Assembly (NCBI RefSeq): GCF_002910915.1
Contig: NZ_NEUF01000177.1
Location: 1 to 64,000 of the forward strand
Direction of reading: 5' to 3'
Source: Streptomyces sp. SM10
GTDB taxonomy: Bacteria > Actinomycetota > Actinomycetes > Streptomycetales > Streptomycetaceae
Length of the DNA stretch: 64,000 bases
Position numbers and translations under genes: made by a program. Below are positions 54,027 to 63,800 of the stretch, one piece after another. The notes beneath the pieces are model-generated. The model saw only the letters and a list, made by a program, of their open reading frames with translations. It made no database searches and had not been told where the DNA came from. The stretch's first letter is position 1. The number at the start of each line of letters is the position of its first letter.

Positions 54027-57000
54027 TCAAGTGGGTGGGACGGCAGTCTCATCATGTGAGCGGCTCTGGAGTGGGATCGCGCCACCCGCCAGCACCGGCT
54101 GAGCGGACGGACCGACGCCCGGGACGGGGTACTTCCCCCGGATCAGCGTGCGACGCAGCCTGTACTCGTCCAGCGGGCCCGCGAAGGCCATCCCCTGCCC
54201 ATGGGTGCACCCCATGGCACGGAGCGCACGCACCTGCTCGGGCACGTCCACCCCGTCGGCCACGGACTGCATACCGAGATCGCCGGCGATGCGCAGCAGC
54301 CCACTGGTGATCTTGTGAAGCCTCGCCGACTCGACGACGCCCTCCACGAGGCAGCGGTCCAGCTTCAGTACGTCGATGGGGAGCCGGCGCAGGGCGTTGA
54401 CGGCGGCGTACCCGCTGCCGAAGCCGTCGAGCGCGATCCGGACCCCGAGGCGGCGCAGCGCGACCAGCCGCTGCTCCAGCTCGTCGAAGGAGATCCGCGG
54501 GTCACTGTCCGCCACCTCGATCATGAGAGCGCCGGAGGGCAGCCCGTGCCGGGTCAGGAGCGCCTCGACGGAGCCCGGGGGCAGGGCCCGGTCGAGGAGC
54601 CGGGCGGCCGACACACGCACGGAGACGGGGACCGGATGACCGGCCCCGAACCGGTCCGCGGCCTGCTCGACGGCCTCCTCCAGCAGCCAGGTACCGAGCT
54701 CGGCGGCACGGTCGCTGTCCTCGGAGACGCGGAGGAACTCGGCGGGGGTGAACAGGATGCCCTGGGAGGAGCGCCAGCGCGCCTGGGCGGAGACGGCCGC
54801 GACGGTGCCGCTGGCCAGATGGACGACGGGCTGGTGGAGCAGGGCGAACTCACCGTCGCGCAGGGCGGTGCGCAGCCGTGCCGCGAGCTCGGAGCGGCGT
54901 ACGACGTCGGCCTGCATCTGGGGGGCGTACAGCTCGACCCGGTCCTTGCCGCCGGCCTTCGCCCGGTACATGGCGAGGTCGGCGTTGCGCATGAGGTCCT
55001 TGGGCGTGATGGAGGGCTCGGCGAAGGCGACCCCGATGGAAGCGGCCACCCGGACCTCGCCGGTCCCGATCCGGTACGGCTGGGAGAGCCGCAGGCGCAG
55101 CCGGTCGGCGATCTCGTGGACCTGGCACTCCCGGGCGGCCTGGTCCCGGGTGCCGTCGCCGACGATGAGGGCGGCGAACTCGTCGCCCCCGAGGCGTGCC
55201 GCGGTGTCCGAGGCGCGCACGGACTCCTGGAGGCGGCGGGCGGCCTGGACGAGGAGCTCGTCGCCCGCCTGGTGGCCGATGGAGTCGTTGACCGCCTTGA
55301 AGCCGTCGAGGTCGATGAAGAGCACGGCGGTGCCCGGGTCGCCGGCCCTGCGGCCGCCGAGCGCCTGGCCGACCCGGGTGGTGAACAGGGCGCGGTTGGG
55401 CAGATCGGTGAGCGGGTCGTGTTCGGCGTTGTGCTGGAGCTGTGCCTGCAGCCTGACGCGCTCGGTCACGTCGCGGCTGTTCAGCAGCAGGCCGCCCTCG
55501 TGGCGGTTGACGGTGGACTCGACGTGGAGCCAGTCGCCGTTGCCCGAACGGAAGCGGCACTCGATCCGGGTGGTCGGCTCCTCGCGGGAGGGCGCGGCGA
55601 GGAAGCGCCGCAACGCGTGGACCACCCCGCCGAGGTCGTCGGGATGGATGATCGAGGAGAGCTCCGCACCGACGAGGTCCTCGGCGTCACGGCGGTAGAC
55701 ACCGGCCGCCGCGGGGCTCACGTAGCGGAGCACCCCGCTGGGCTCGGCGATCATGATGACGTCGCTGGAGCCCTGCACCAGGGAGCGGAAGTGGTTCTCC
55801 TTCTGGGCCAGTTCCTGGGTGAGCGCGATGTTGTCGAGGAGCATGATGGCCTGCCGCAGCACCAGGGCGAGCACGACCGTGCAGCCGGTGAGCACCACGA
55901 CCCGGTCGACCCTGCGGCCCTCCACCACGTTGTACAGGATGCCCAGGGTGCAGACCGCCGCGGCCAGATAGGGCGTGAGCGCGGCGAGGGACCCGGCGAT
56001 GGGGCGACTCAGGGCACGGGGCTCGGGGGCGGGGGCCTCGACAGCGTTGTCCTGACCGCGGCGGGCCCCCCAGGGGGCGTACGCGAGGATCAGGGAACCG
56101 GCGAACCAGCCCGCGTCCAGCAGTTGGCCCGAGTGGTACGCCGAGCGCAGCAGCGGGGCCGTGAACAGGGCGTCGCACACCACGGTCAGGGCGAGGCCGG
56201 CGATGGCGGTGTTGACCGCGGAGCGGTTCATGTTGACCCGCCGGAAGTGCAGCGCGAGGACCATGGAGACCAGCACGATGTCCAGCAGCGGGTAGGCCAG
56301 CGAGAGGGCCGCCCTGGCCACGCTCTCCCCCGCGGCGTTCGCGAGGTGGGCGGTGTGGGCCAGCGCGAGGCTCCAGGAGAGCGTCAGCAGGGATCCGCCG
56401 ATCAGCCAGGCGTCCAGCACCAGGCAGACCCAGCCGGCGCGTGTGACGGGCCGTTTCGCGAGGACGAGCAGCCCGACGATGGCGGGCGGCGCGAAGCAGA
56501 GGAAGAAGAGGTCCGCCGGCGAGGGGGTGGGCACCGGGCGCCCGAGCACCACCTCGTACCACCCCCAGACCGCGTTGCCTCCCGCGGCCATGGCCGAGGA
56601 GAGCGAGAAGAGGAGCCAGGCGGGCCGGAAGCGGCTGCCGCCGGTGCGCGCGTAGAGGAAGCACGACACGGCGGCGATCAGGGCCGCGACGCTGAGGCCG
56701 AAGTCGCCCATGAACAGGGCGACTCCGGGAGATCCCCAGCCACAGGCCGCTCCTAGGCCGTATCCGGCGCAGACGGTGGCGAGGACGAGCTGGGAGCGCA
56801 GCCCCACGGTCCGCCCGGAGGACGACTGCCGGGAGAGCAGGGTCCCGAGGGCGCTCACCGGTGCGCTCCGCGGGCAGGTCCCGGCGCCCTCGCCGCCGCC
56901 GGCCTCTCCTGCCCGCCCTGCCGCGTCGGATCGTCTCTCCACTGGCCGAACATCGCCCGTCGCCCCCCTCGCGTTGCGCTTGCTCCCGGCGCCGCCCCTT

Positions 57001-57053
57001 CCACGACGCTGCCCTCTTGTGGACGATACACCAGAGTCGTCACTCAGGGACAT
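54027..57053 (-). CDS. membrane PAS-GGDEF-EAL protein (diguanylate cyclase with degenerate EAL)
   Basis: A 1008-residue cyclic-di-GMP signalling protein. Disordered basic N-terminus (about 1-75), roughly ten membrane helices (about 80-400; VLATVCAGYGLGAACGWGSP onward), a PAS/PAC domain (LVQGSSDVIMIAEPSGVLRY), then GGDEF (AARLGGDEFAALIVGDG). The product-inhibition I-site RASD sits five residues before GGDEF, and DPLTDLPNRALF and FIDLDGFKAVNDSIGHQAGD are intact. The EAL domain is degenerate: SAQARW replaces EALxRW, LDGFGSGY replaces DDFGTGY and ADGVD replaces AEGVE, so it probably makes rather than degrades c-di-GMP. ATG 57053 is chosen; GTG 57077 is an alternative. It is next to the ilvB leader on the same strand. 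Confidence 0.9.
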   Translation of the reverse strand: MSLSDDSGVSSTRGQRRGRGGAGSKRNARGATGDVRPVERRSDAAGRAGEAGGGEGAGTCPRSAPVSALGTLLSRQSSSGRTVGLRSQLVLATVCAGYGLGAACGWGSPGVALFMGDFGLSVAALIAAVSCFLYARTGGSRFRPAWLLFSLSSAMAAGGNAVWGWYEVVLGRPVPTPSPADLFFLCFAPPAIVGLLVLAKRPVTRAGWVCLVLDAWLIGGSLLTLSWSLALAHTAHLANAAGESVARAALSLAYPLLDIVLVSMVLALHFRRVNMNRSAVNTAIAGLALTVVCDALFTAPLLRSAYHSGQLLDAGWFAGSLILAYAPWGARRGQDNAVEAPAPEPRALSRPIAGSLAALTPYLAAAVCTLGILYNVVEGRRVDRVVVLTGCTVVLALVLRQAIMLLDNIALTQELAQKENHFRSLVQGSSDVIMIAEPSGVLRYVSPAAAGVYRRDAEDLVGAELSSIIHPDDLGGVVHALRRFLAAPSREEPTTRIECRFRSGNGDWLHVESTVNRHEGGLLLNSRDVTERVRLQAQLQHNAEHDPLTDLPNRALFTTRVGQALGGRRAGDPGTAVLFIDLDGFKAVNDSIGHQAGDELLVQAARRLQESVRASDTAARLGGDEFAALIVGDGTRDQAARECQVHEIADRLRLRLSQPYRIGTGEVRVAASIGVAFAEPSITPKDLMRNADLAMYRAKAGGKDRVELYAPQMQADVVRRSELAARLRTALRDGEFALLHQPVVHLASGTVAAVSAQARWRSSQGILFTPAEFLRVSEDSDRAAELGTWLLEEAVEQAADRFGAGHPVPVSVRVSAARLLDRALPPGSVEALLTRHGLPSGALMIEVADSDPRISFDELEQRLVALRRLGVRIALDGFGSGYAAVNALRRLPIDVLKLDRCLVEGVVESARLHKITSGLLRIAGDLGMQSVADGVDVPEQVRALRAMGCTHGQGMAFAGPLDEYRLRRTLIRGKYPVPGVGPSAQPVLAGGAIPLQSRSHDETAVPPT

Positions 57054-57125
57054 AGCTTCTCTACTCTCCGTGACCACCTGGGGTGTTGGCGGGACGGGGA
57101 GCGGCCGAGCGGCTCCGGAGCGTGG

Positions 57126-58076
57126 TCAGCCGGTCGTGAGGACGAGGTTGGCGACCGGCTCTCCCGCGGCGAACCGGGTGAGCTGTCCGGCCAGCAGCCG
57201 CTTGGCCCGGGGCAGGAACGCGGAGGTGCTGCCTCCCACATGGGGTGTGATCAGTGTGCGGGGAGCATGCCAGAGCGGGTGGCCGGCGGGCAGGGGTTCG
57301 GGGTCGGTGACGTCCAGTGCGGCCCGCAGACGCCCGGACTCGAGTTCGGACAGCAGGGCCTCGGTGTCGACGACGGCGCCCCGTGCGACGTTCACGAGCA
57401 GGGCGTCGTCCCGCATCGCGGCGAGGAAGCCGGGGCCCACCAGCCCTTGTGTGGACGGGTTCAGCGGAGTCGACAGGATGACGATGTCGGCCTCGGGCAG
57501 CAGGGCCGGAAGCTCCTCGATCGCGTGTACGGGGCCGCGCTCGGTTGCCCGTGCCGAGCGCGCGACGCGCACCACCCGCGCGCACTCGAAGGGTTCGAGC
57601 CGGTCCTCGATGGCCGCGCCGATCGATCCGTAACCCACCACGAGGACGGACTTGTCGGCGAGCGCCGGGTAGAAGCCGGACCGCCACTCCTCCTTGTCCT
57701 GGCCGTGCACGAAGCCCGGGAACCCGCGGAGCGAGGCGAGGACCAGAGCCAGGGCGAGCTCGGCGGTCGAGGCCTCGTGCACCCCCTTGGCGTTGCACAG
57801 CCGCACCCCCGCGGGCAGCAGACCGAGCCCGGGCTCCACGTGGTCGATGCCGGCGGAGAGGGTCTGGACGACCTGGACCGCGTGCATCCCCTTCAGGGGA
57901 CGGACCGCGACCTCCGGTCCCTTCATGTACGGGACGACGTAGAAGGCGCAGTCGGAGGGGTCCGCCGGGTACTCCCGGCCTCCGTCCCAGAAACGGTAGT
58001 TGAGACCCTCGGGGAGGCCGTCGACCTCATCGGCGGCGAACGGGAGCCATACGTCGGTGGTGGATGCAGAAGTCAT
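57126..58076 (-). CDS. D-isomer specific 2-hydroxyacid dehydrogenase
   Basis: NAD(P)-dependent reduction of a 2-oxo acid or oxidation of a 2-hydroxy acid; 316 residues. Motifs: VQVVQTLSAGIDHVEPGLGL, LVVGYGSIGAAIEDRLEPFE (dinucleotide site), LVNVARGAVVDTEALLSELE (catalytic Arg), ALDVTDPEPLPAGHPLWHAP (Glu) and LITPHVGGSTSAFLP (His). It resembles the glyoxylate/hydroxypyruvate reductase-like branch; the substrate is unknown. ATG 58076 lacks a clear ribosome site, so the message may be leaderless. Divergent from the aldo/keto reductase 93 bp away. Confidence 0.9.
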   Translation of the reverse strand: MTSASTTDVWLPFAADEVDGLPEGLNYRFWDGGREYPADPSDCAFYVVPYMKGPEVAVRPLKGMHAVQVVQTLSAGIDHVEPGLGLLPAGVRLCNAKGVHEASTAELALALVLASLRGFPGFVHGQDKEEWRSGFYPALADKSVLVVGYGSIGAAIEDRLEPFECARVVRVARSARATERGPVHAIEELPALLPEADIVILSTPLNPSTQGLVGPGFLAAMRDDALLVNVARGAVVDTEALLSELESGRLRAALDVTDPEPLPAGHPLWHAPRTLITPHVGGSTSAFLPRAKRLLAGQLTRFAAGEPVANLVLTTG

Positions 58077-58169
58077 GGTCAGGAGGCTATGCGAAGGCCC
58101 CGGGACCGCAGAGGTTACTTTGGGGTGCTGGGGCCCCGTGATCACGGGACCGAGGGAGGGTTCGGGGAG

Positions 58170-59162
58170 TTGGAGCGCAGGACTATCGGTGCGGCGGCGC
58201 TGTCCGTGGGCGCGGTCGGGCTGGGCTGTATGCCGATGAGCTGGGCCTACAACACGTCGCAGCAGCGCGGTGACCGCTCGGTGCGGACCGTGCACGCCGC
58301 GCTGGACGCGGGCGTCCGACTCCTCGACACCGCCGACATGTACGGACCGTTCACCAACGAGCTGCTCGTCGGGCGGGCGCTCAAGGGGCGCCGCTCCGAG
58401 GCCTTCCTCTCCACCAAGTGCGGTCTGCTGGTCGGCGATCAGCACATCGTGGCCAACGGCCGTCCGGGTTATGTACGCCGGGCCTGTGACGCCTCGCTGC
58501 GGCGCCTCCAGACCGACGTGATCGATCTCTACCAGCTGCACCGGGCGGATCCCGAGATTCCGGTGGAGGAGACCTGGGGCGCCATGGCTGATCTGGTGAC
58601 CGCGGGCAAGGTGCGGTCGCTGGGGCTCTGCGCGGTGGGTGCCCGCGCCGGTCGCGGGCCGGGGGCGCGGATGCACGACGGGACCATCAGGCAACTGGAG
58701 CGGATGCAGCAGGTCTTCCCCGTCAGCGCGGTCGAGGCGGAGCTCTCCGTGTGGTCGCCCCAGGCTCTGGAGGACCTGCTGCCGTGGTGCGCGGCCCGGG
58801 GGGTGGGCGTGCTGGCGGCGATGCCGCTGGGCAGCGGTTATCTCACGGGGACCCTCAAGCCGGGCCAGGGCTTCGAACGGGACGATCCCCGGGCGAGGCA
58901 CCCCCGCTTCACCGCGGAGATGATGGCGGCCAACCAGCCGGTGGTGGCGGGGCTCCGCAGGGTCGCGGAGCGGCACGGCGCCACACCGGCGCAGGTGGCC
59001 CTCGCCTGGGTCCTGCGGCAGGGGCGCCATGTGGTGCCCGTGCCCGGTGCGAAACGGGAGCGGTGGGCCGTGGAGAACGCGGGAGCGGCGGGGCTGGCGC
59101 TCACCGACCGGGATCTGGCCGAGATCGCCGCACTCCCGCCGGCCCGCGGGTCGTGGGACTGA
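58170..59162 (+). CDS. aldo/keto reductase
   Basis: NADPH-dependent reductase with a TIM barrel, 330 residues. The tetrad is visible: Asp and Tyr in RLLDTADMYGPFTNELLVGR, Lys in FLSTKCGLLVGD and His in DLYQLHRADPEIPVEETWGA. GKVRSLGLCAVG and AQVALAWVLRQGRHVVPVPG are cofactor-side motifs. TTG 58170 is chosen because GGAGGG lies 9 nt upstream and the family core (IGAAALSVGAVGLGCMPMSW) follows; upstream reading frame is the antisense of the neighbour. The substrate is unknown. Confidence 0.9.
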   Translation: MERRTIGAAALSVGAVGLGCMPMSWAYNTSQQRGDRSVRTVHAALDAGVRLLDTADMYGPFTNELLVGRALKGRRSEAFLSTKCGLLVGDQHIVANGRPGYVRRACDASLRRLQTDVIDLYQLHRADPEIPVEETWGAMADLVTAGKVRSLGLCAVGARAGRGPGARMHDGTIRQLERMQQVFPVSAVEAELSVWSPQALEDLLPWCAARGVGVLAAMPLGSGYLTGTLKPGQGFERDDPRARHPRFTAEMMAANQPVVAGLRRVAERHGATPAQVALAWVLRQGRHVVPVPGAKRERWAVENAGAAGLALTDRDLAEIAALPPARGSWD

Positions 59163-59255
59163 CCGCCCGGCGGGAGAATGGGCGGAGACCGGGAACCCGC
59201 GACGGAGCTGCGGTGTAGGAACAGTAGTGGTGCGACCGTCGAAAGGATCGGTGCT

Positions 59256-60434
59256 GTGCGAACTCCCGCTCTGCGCAAGGGGGTGGTGGCCCTGCTCGCC
59301 TCGGCCTCCCTCCTGCTGTCCGCCTGCTCGTCCGGCGACGGCCCGGCGGCCGGCGGGCGCGCCTCCTCGTCCGCGGGCGCCGCATCGGCTCCCCCGGCCT
59401 CGGCGAGCCCCTCGGCGGACCTGCCGCCGGCCAAGGGCTCCGTCGAGGTGGTGAAGACCCTGACCGAGGGGCTCGCCTCTCCCTGGGGTCTCGCGGCCCT
59501 GCCCGGGGGCGACCTGCTGGTCTCCTCGCGTGACGAGGCGACCATCACCCGGATCGACGGGGAGAGCGGCAAGAAGACCCTGCTGGGCTCGGTGCCGGGG
59601 GTCGCACCGGAGGGCGAGGGCGGTCTGCTCGGCCTCGCCGTCGCCCCGACCTACGGCGCGGACCATCTGGTCTACGCCTACTTCACCACCGAGTCGGACA
59701 ACCGCATCGTCCGCCTCCAGTACGACGAGAAGAAGCCTGCCGGCCAGCAGTTGGGTGCCCCGGACACCATCCTGCGGGGCATTCCCAAGGGGGCCGTCCA
59801 CAACGGCGGGCGGATCGCGTTCGGACCCGACCGCATGCTGTACGCGGGCACGGGCGAGACGGGTGACACGGGTCTCGCCCAGGACACGTCGTCGCCTGCG
59901 GGCAAGATCCTCCGGATGACGCCCGACGGCGAGCCGGTGCACGGCAATCCCGAGGCCGACTCGCTGGTCTATTCGTACGGGCACCGCAATGTGCAGGGTC
60001 TGGCCTGGGACGGCCGCAAGCAGCTCTGGGCGGCGGAATTCGGCCAGAACACCTGGGACGAGCTCAATCGGATCGAGCCGGGCAGGAATTACGGCTGGCC
60101 CGACGTCGAGGGCAGGAAGGGGGAGTCCGGATTCGTCGACCCGGTCGCCCAGTGGAAGACCTCCGAGGCCTCACCCAGCGGCATCGCGTACGTCCAGGGG
60201 TCGATCTGGATGGCGGGGCTCGGGGGCGAGCGGCTCTGGCGCATCCCCCTGTCGGGCAAGGCCGACGGGGAACCTCTGGCGGCTCCCCAGGCGTTCCTGG
60301 AAGGGAAGTACGGCCGTCTGCGCACGGTGCTCGCCGCGGGCGGCGACATGCTGTGGCTGGTCACGAGCAACACGGACGGCCGCGGGAGTCCCACGTCGGG
60401 CGACGACCGGATCCTGCTGTTGAAGGTGCGGTAG
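59256..60434 (+). CDS. glucose/sorbosone dehydrogenase-family lipoprotein
   Basis: An exported lipoprotein of 392 residues, six-bladed propeller of the PQQ-type sugar dehydrogenase family. The signal ends in lipobox LLSAC. A Ser/Ala-rich linker (about 25-60) follows, then LTEGLASPWGLAALPGGDLL, GEGGLLGLAVAPTYGADHLV, GAVHNGGRIAFGPDRMLYAG (catalytic His region), YSYGHRNVQGLAWDGRKQLW and AEFGQNTWDELNRIEPGRNY. GTG 59256 is chosen behind AAAGGA. Whether it binds PQQ is uncertain; many actinobacterial members are uncharacterised. It follows the aldo/keto reductase by 93 bp. Confidence 0.88.
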   Translation: MRTPALRKGVVALLASASLLLSACSSGDGPAAGGRASSSAGAASAPPASASPSADLPPAKGSVEVVKTLTEGLASPWGLAALPGGDLLVSSRDEATITRIDGESGKKTLLGSVPGVAPEGEGGLLGLAVAPTYGADHLVYAYFTTESDNRIVRLQYDEKKPAGQQLGAPDTILRGIPKGAVHNGGRIAFGPDRMLYAGTGETGDTGLAQDTSSPAGKILRMTPDGEPVHGNPEADSLVYSYGHRNVQGLAWDGRKQLWAAEFGQNTWDELNRIEPGRNYGWPDVEGRKGESGFVDPVAQWKTSEASPSGIAYVQGSIWMAGLGGERLWRIPLSGKADGEPLAAPQAFLEGKYGRLRTVLAAGGDMLWLVTSNTDGRGSPTSGDDRILLLKVR

Positions 60435-60504
60435 TCGGCAGCCGGAGGTCCGCTCAGGTCCGGCCACCGGGTCCGGCAGGACGAAGTCGGAGGGAGCACA
60501 GCAG

Positions 60505-60732
60505 GTGTTCAACTTCTTCGAGGAGCTGTTCGCTCCGGGCCGTAAGCACACGGCCGAGGAGCAAAAGCGGCTGGAGCTGAGCCGGGTGGATCTGGGAGTC
60601 GGTGACCCCGCGCGGGGCCCGATAGACCTCACCTCGGGAAAGGTGACGGTCCACCGCCCGGCACCGGGGGCCGCGGAGGGCCGGCCCGGGGCGGGCGAGG
60701 AATCACGGGGACAGCTCCCTCCCGGCGCTTGA
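60505..60732 (+). CDS. small DUF6191-type protein
   Basis: A 75-residue soluble protein: MFNFFEELFAPGRKHTAEEQ, KRLELSRVDLGVGDPARGPI, DLTSGKVTVHRP and a Pro/Gly-rich tail. The pattern FEELFAPGRKHT plus RGPIDLTSGKV matches a short Streptomyces family I recall as DUF6191. GTG 60505 has GGAGGGAG upstream. It is 70 bp downstream of the sugar dehydrogenase gene and may be co-transcribed. Function unknown. Confidence 0.75.
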   Translation: MFNFFEELFAPGRKHTAEEQKRLELSRVDLGVGDPARGPIDLTSGKVTVHRPAPGAAEGRPGAGEESRGQLPPGA

Positions 60733-60873
60733 GGCACCTCCCGGATCCGCCACGCCACCGGGTCGGGCCCGGCAGGGCAGGTGGCTCAGCCGGTCCGGAC
60801 GGGGCCCGGCGGGCATGGGCAGACGGCTCCACCGCTCGGGCCCGGGCCGGCGGGGCGTCTCACGCCGCTCTGC

Positions 60874-60889
60874 TCCGGACCGGTCCGGA
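60874..60889. repeat. 16-bp palindrome TCCGGACCGGTCCGGA
   Basis: Lies 8 bp from the stop of the minus-strand LuxR-type gene, in a 165-bp gap that also has repeated GGTCCGGACGGG (twice) and GGGCGTCTCA (twice). Probably part of a bidirectional termination region. Confidence 0.45.
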
Positions 60890-60897
60890 CGGGCGTC

Positions 60898-63800
60898 TCA
60901 TGCGGCCACGTACAGCCGGAAGCGGTGCGCGAGCGCGGCGGCCTCTCCCCGGCTGGAGACGCCCAGCTTGGCGAGGATGTTGGAGACGTGCACGCTCGCC
61001 GTCTTCGGGGAGATGTAGAGCTCCTCCGCGATCCGGCGGTTGGTGTATCCCGCCGCGACCAGACGGTGCACCTCCTGCTCCCGTGACGTCAGCCCGAACG
61101 ACTCGATCGCGTCCACCGCCGGGACCGGCTCGGCAGGCTGGTCGGCCTCGTGCCCGGCGGCGGCGTCCGGGGCGGCGAGCACGATCCGTGCGCGGCCGGC
61201 CAGCAGCTCGATGCTCTCCACGAGTGGCCGGGCGCCGAGCCGTAGCGCCACGGCGTGGGCCTCGCGGAGAAGTCCCGCCGCCGGTGTCCGGTCGCCCGAG
61301 GCGGTGAGGATCGCCTCCGCCTGGTGGTGGCGGATCTGGGCCAGTTCGTAGGGGCGCTGGAGCGGGGCGAAGGCCGTGGCGGCCCGGCACCAGTGGTCCG
61401 GGGTGTCCGCCCCTTCCGCCCGGGCCAGTTCCGCCTCGATCAGCAGCCCGTAGGCGGCCCAGACGGGCACCAGCATGGGCAGTGGCCTGAGGTGGCCGCG
61501 TATCCGCTCCAGGATCGCCGGCCGTCCTGGATCCGTGGCGGGCAGCCCGCGGGCGTCGGCCTCGATCGCGGCGGCGGCGTGGAGCAGCGGCAGGGAGTAC
61601 CGCTGGGTTCCCGGCGGCAGCCCGATGTCGGACTGCGCCTCGAACGCGGCCCGCGCCTCGGAGAGCATGCCCTTGCGGGCCGCGAGGACCATGGAGTGCC
61701 GGACGGGGCAGATCAGGTGCTGCGGCTGCGGGTCGTGGCCGAGATGGCGTCGGTTCAGGGCCAGTTGCTCCTCGGCCTCCTCGAAGTTCCCGGTGGCCAG
61801 GGCCAGGTCGGTGCGGCGGGCGGCCACCAGGGCGTTCGACTTGCGGGACCGGGCCAGCGGGGCCGCGGCCTCCGCGGCGGCCCGGCTCTCCTTCCAGTAC
61901 CCCAGCGAGTAGTACGACTGTGCCTGGTTGGCCCGTGTCCAGGCCTCGGACTCGGGGACCCCGTGGCTGTGGCAGATCCGGATGCCGTGGTCGGCGGCCG
62001 CCACCGCCTCCAGGGAGCGGCCGCAGGATTCGAGCGATGAGGGCAGGTTGACGGCGGCGCGGCTCATGACGCCCACCAGGTGCAGTTCCTCGGCACGGTC
62101 GCGGACGGCGTACATCTCGGCGACGCCCTCCTCGACGTCGCCCGCGTCGATGGTGAGCCAGCCCCGGGTGAGCCTGGCGTGCAGTTCGATGGACTCCTCG
62201 CCGACGAGCCGTGCGTACTCCACCGCCCGGTCGGCCGCCACGAGGGTCTCGGGCCCCGGCCGGTGCAGGGCGCCCCAGCTCGCGACGGCGGCGAGGACGT
62301 CGGCGTGCACCACGGACGGCCGCAGTCCCCGCACCAGGTCCTCGGCGGTGGCCAGTTCCTGCCGGCCGTCGCCCCGGGAGAGGCTCTGCATGAGGAGGGA
62401 GCGCTGCACCCAGAACCACGCCGCGCGCAGCGGGTCCCCGTCTCCGTCCAGGATGCGCAGGGCCTTCTTCGCTATGTGCAGGGCCCGTTCGCGGTCACCG
62501 CCGAAGCGGGCGGCCACCGTGGCCTCGGCCATCAGGTCGAGATAGCGCAGCGGGTCGCCCGGCTCGCAGCCGCAGCCCGGGTAGGCCTCGGCGTGGTCGA
62601 GGGGCCGCAGGGTGGCGCGCACCTCGTCGGGGACGTCGTCCCAGAGCTCCATGGCTCGTTCCAGCAGCCGGAGTTGCTCGTTGTACGCGTAACGCCGTCT
62701 GGCCTCAACGGCTGCCCGGAGCACGGCGGGCAGGGCTCTGACCGCGTCGTGCGCGGCGTACCAGTAGCTGGCGAGGCGTGCGGCGCGCTCGTCGGCGCGC
62801 ACGAGCGAGGGGTCGGCCTCCAGCGCTTCGGCGTAGCGGCGGTTGAGGCGGGTTCGTTCGCCGGGGAGCAGGTCGTCACTGACGGCCTCGCGGACCAGGG
62901 AGTGCCGGAAGCGGTATCCGTCGGTGTCGGGGGCAGGCAGCAGCAGGTTGGCGCCGACGGCGGCCCGCAGCGCTTCGTCGAGGTCGTCCTCGGCGAGGCC
63001 GGCGACGGCGGCGAGGAGCGGGTGCTCGACCGTGGAGCCGCCTTCGGCGATGATCCGGGCGATGCGCTGGGCGTCGTCGGGAAGGGCCTCGACGCGTACG
63101 AGGAGGAGATCGCGCAGCGAGTCGGAGAGCCCGGAACTGTCGCCGCAGCACTCCACGCTCCGGGCGAGCTCCTCGACGAAGAAGGCGTTGCCGTCGGAGC
63201 GTTCGAAGATGTCGTCGACCAGGGAGGGGTCCGGGACCATGGCGAGGATCCCGGTGAGCTGCCGGCCGACCTCGGCGCGGCTGAAGCGGTCGATCTCGAC
63301 CCGGCGGACGGTACGGAGGCGGTCCAGCTCGGCGAGGAGCGGGCGCAGGGGGTGGCGGCGGTGGACGTCGTCCGCGCGGTACGTGGCGATCACGACGAGC
63401 CTGCCGTTGCGCAGGGCGCGGAAGAGGTAGGCGAGCAGGTGCCGCGTGGAGGCGTCGGCCCAGTGCAGGTCCTCCAGGACGAGGACGACCGTCCGGGTCG
63501 CCGAGATGCGTTCCAGCAGCCGGGCCGCGAGTTCGAAGAGCCGGGCGGTGCCGTGTTCGTCGTTGGCCGCGCGGTCGGCCTCGCCCAGTTCGGGCAGCAG
63601 CCGGGCGAGCTCGCCCTCCTGCCCGGCCAGTGCCTCGGCCAGTTCGTCCGGCAGTGCGCGGCGCAGGGCCCGGAGCGCCGTGGCGAACGGGGCGTAGGGC
63701 AGGCCGTCGGCCCCGATCTCCACGCACCCGCCGACCGCGACGACGGCCTCGCGGCGGCGGGCCGCCGCGAGGAACTCCTCGACCAGCCGGGTCTTGCCGA

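Noticed and set aside
57126-59984. 952-codon minus-strand frame as one long protein
   Set aside because: Only the part from ATG 58076 onwards is a dehydrogenase; the rest is antisense to the aldo/keto reductase and sugar dehydrogenase.
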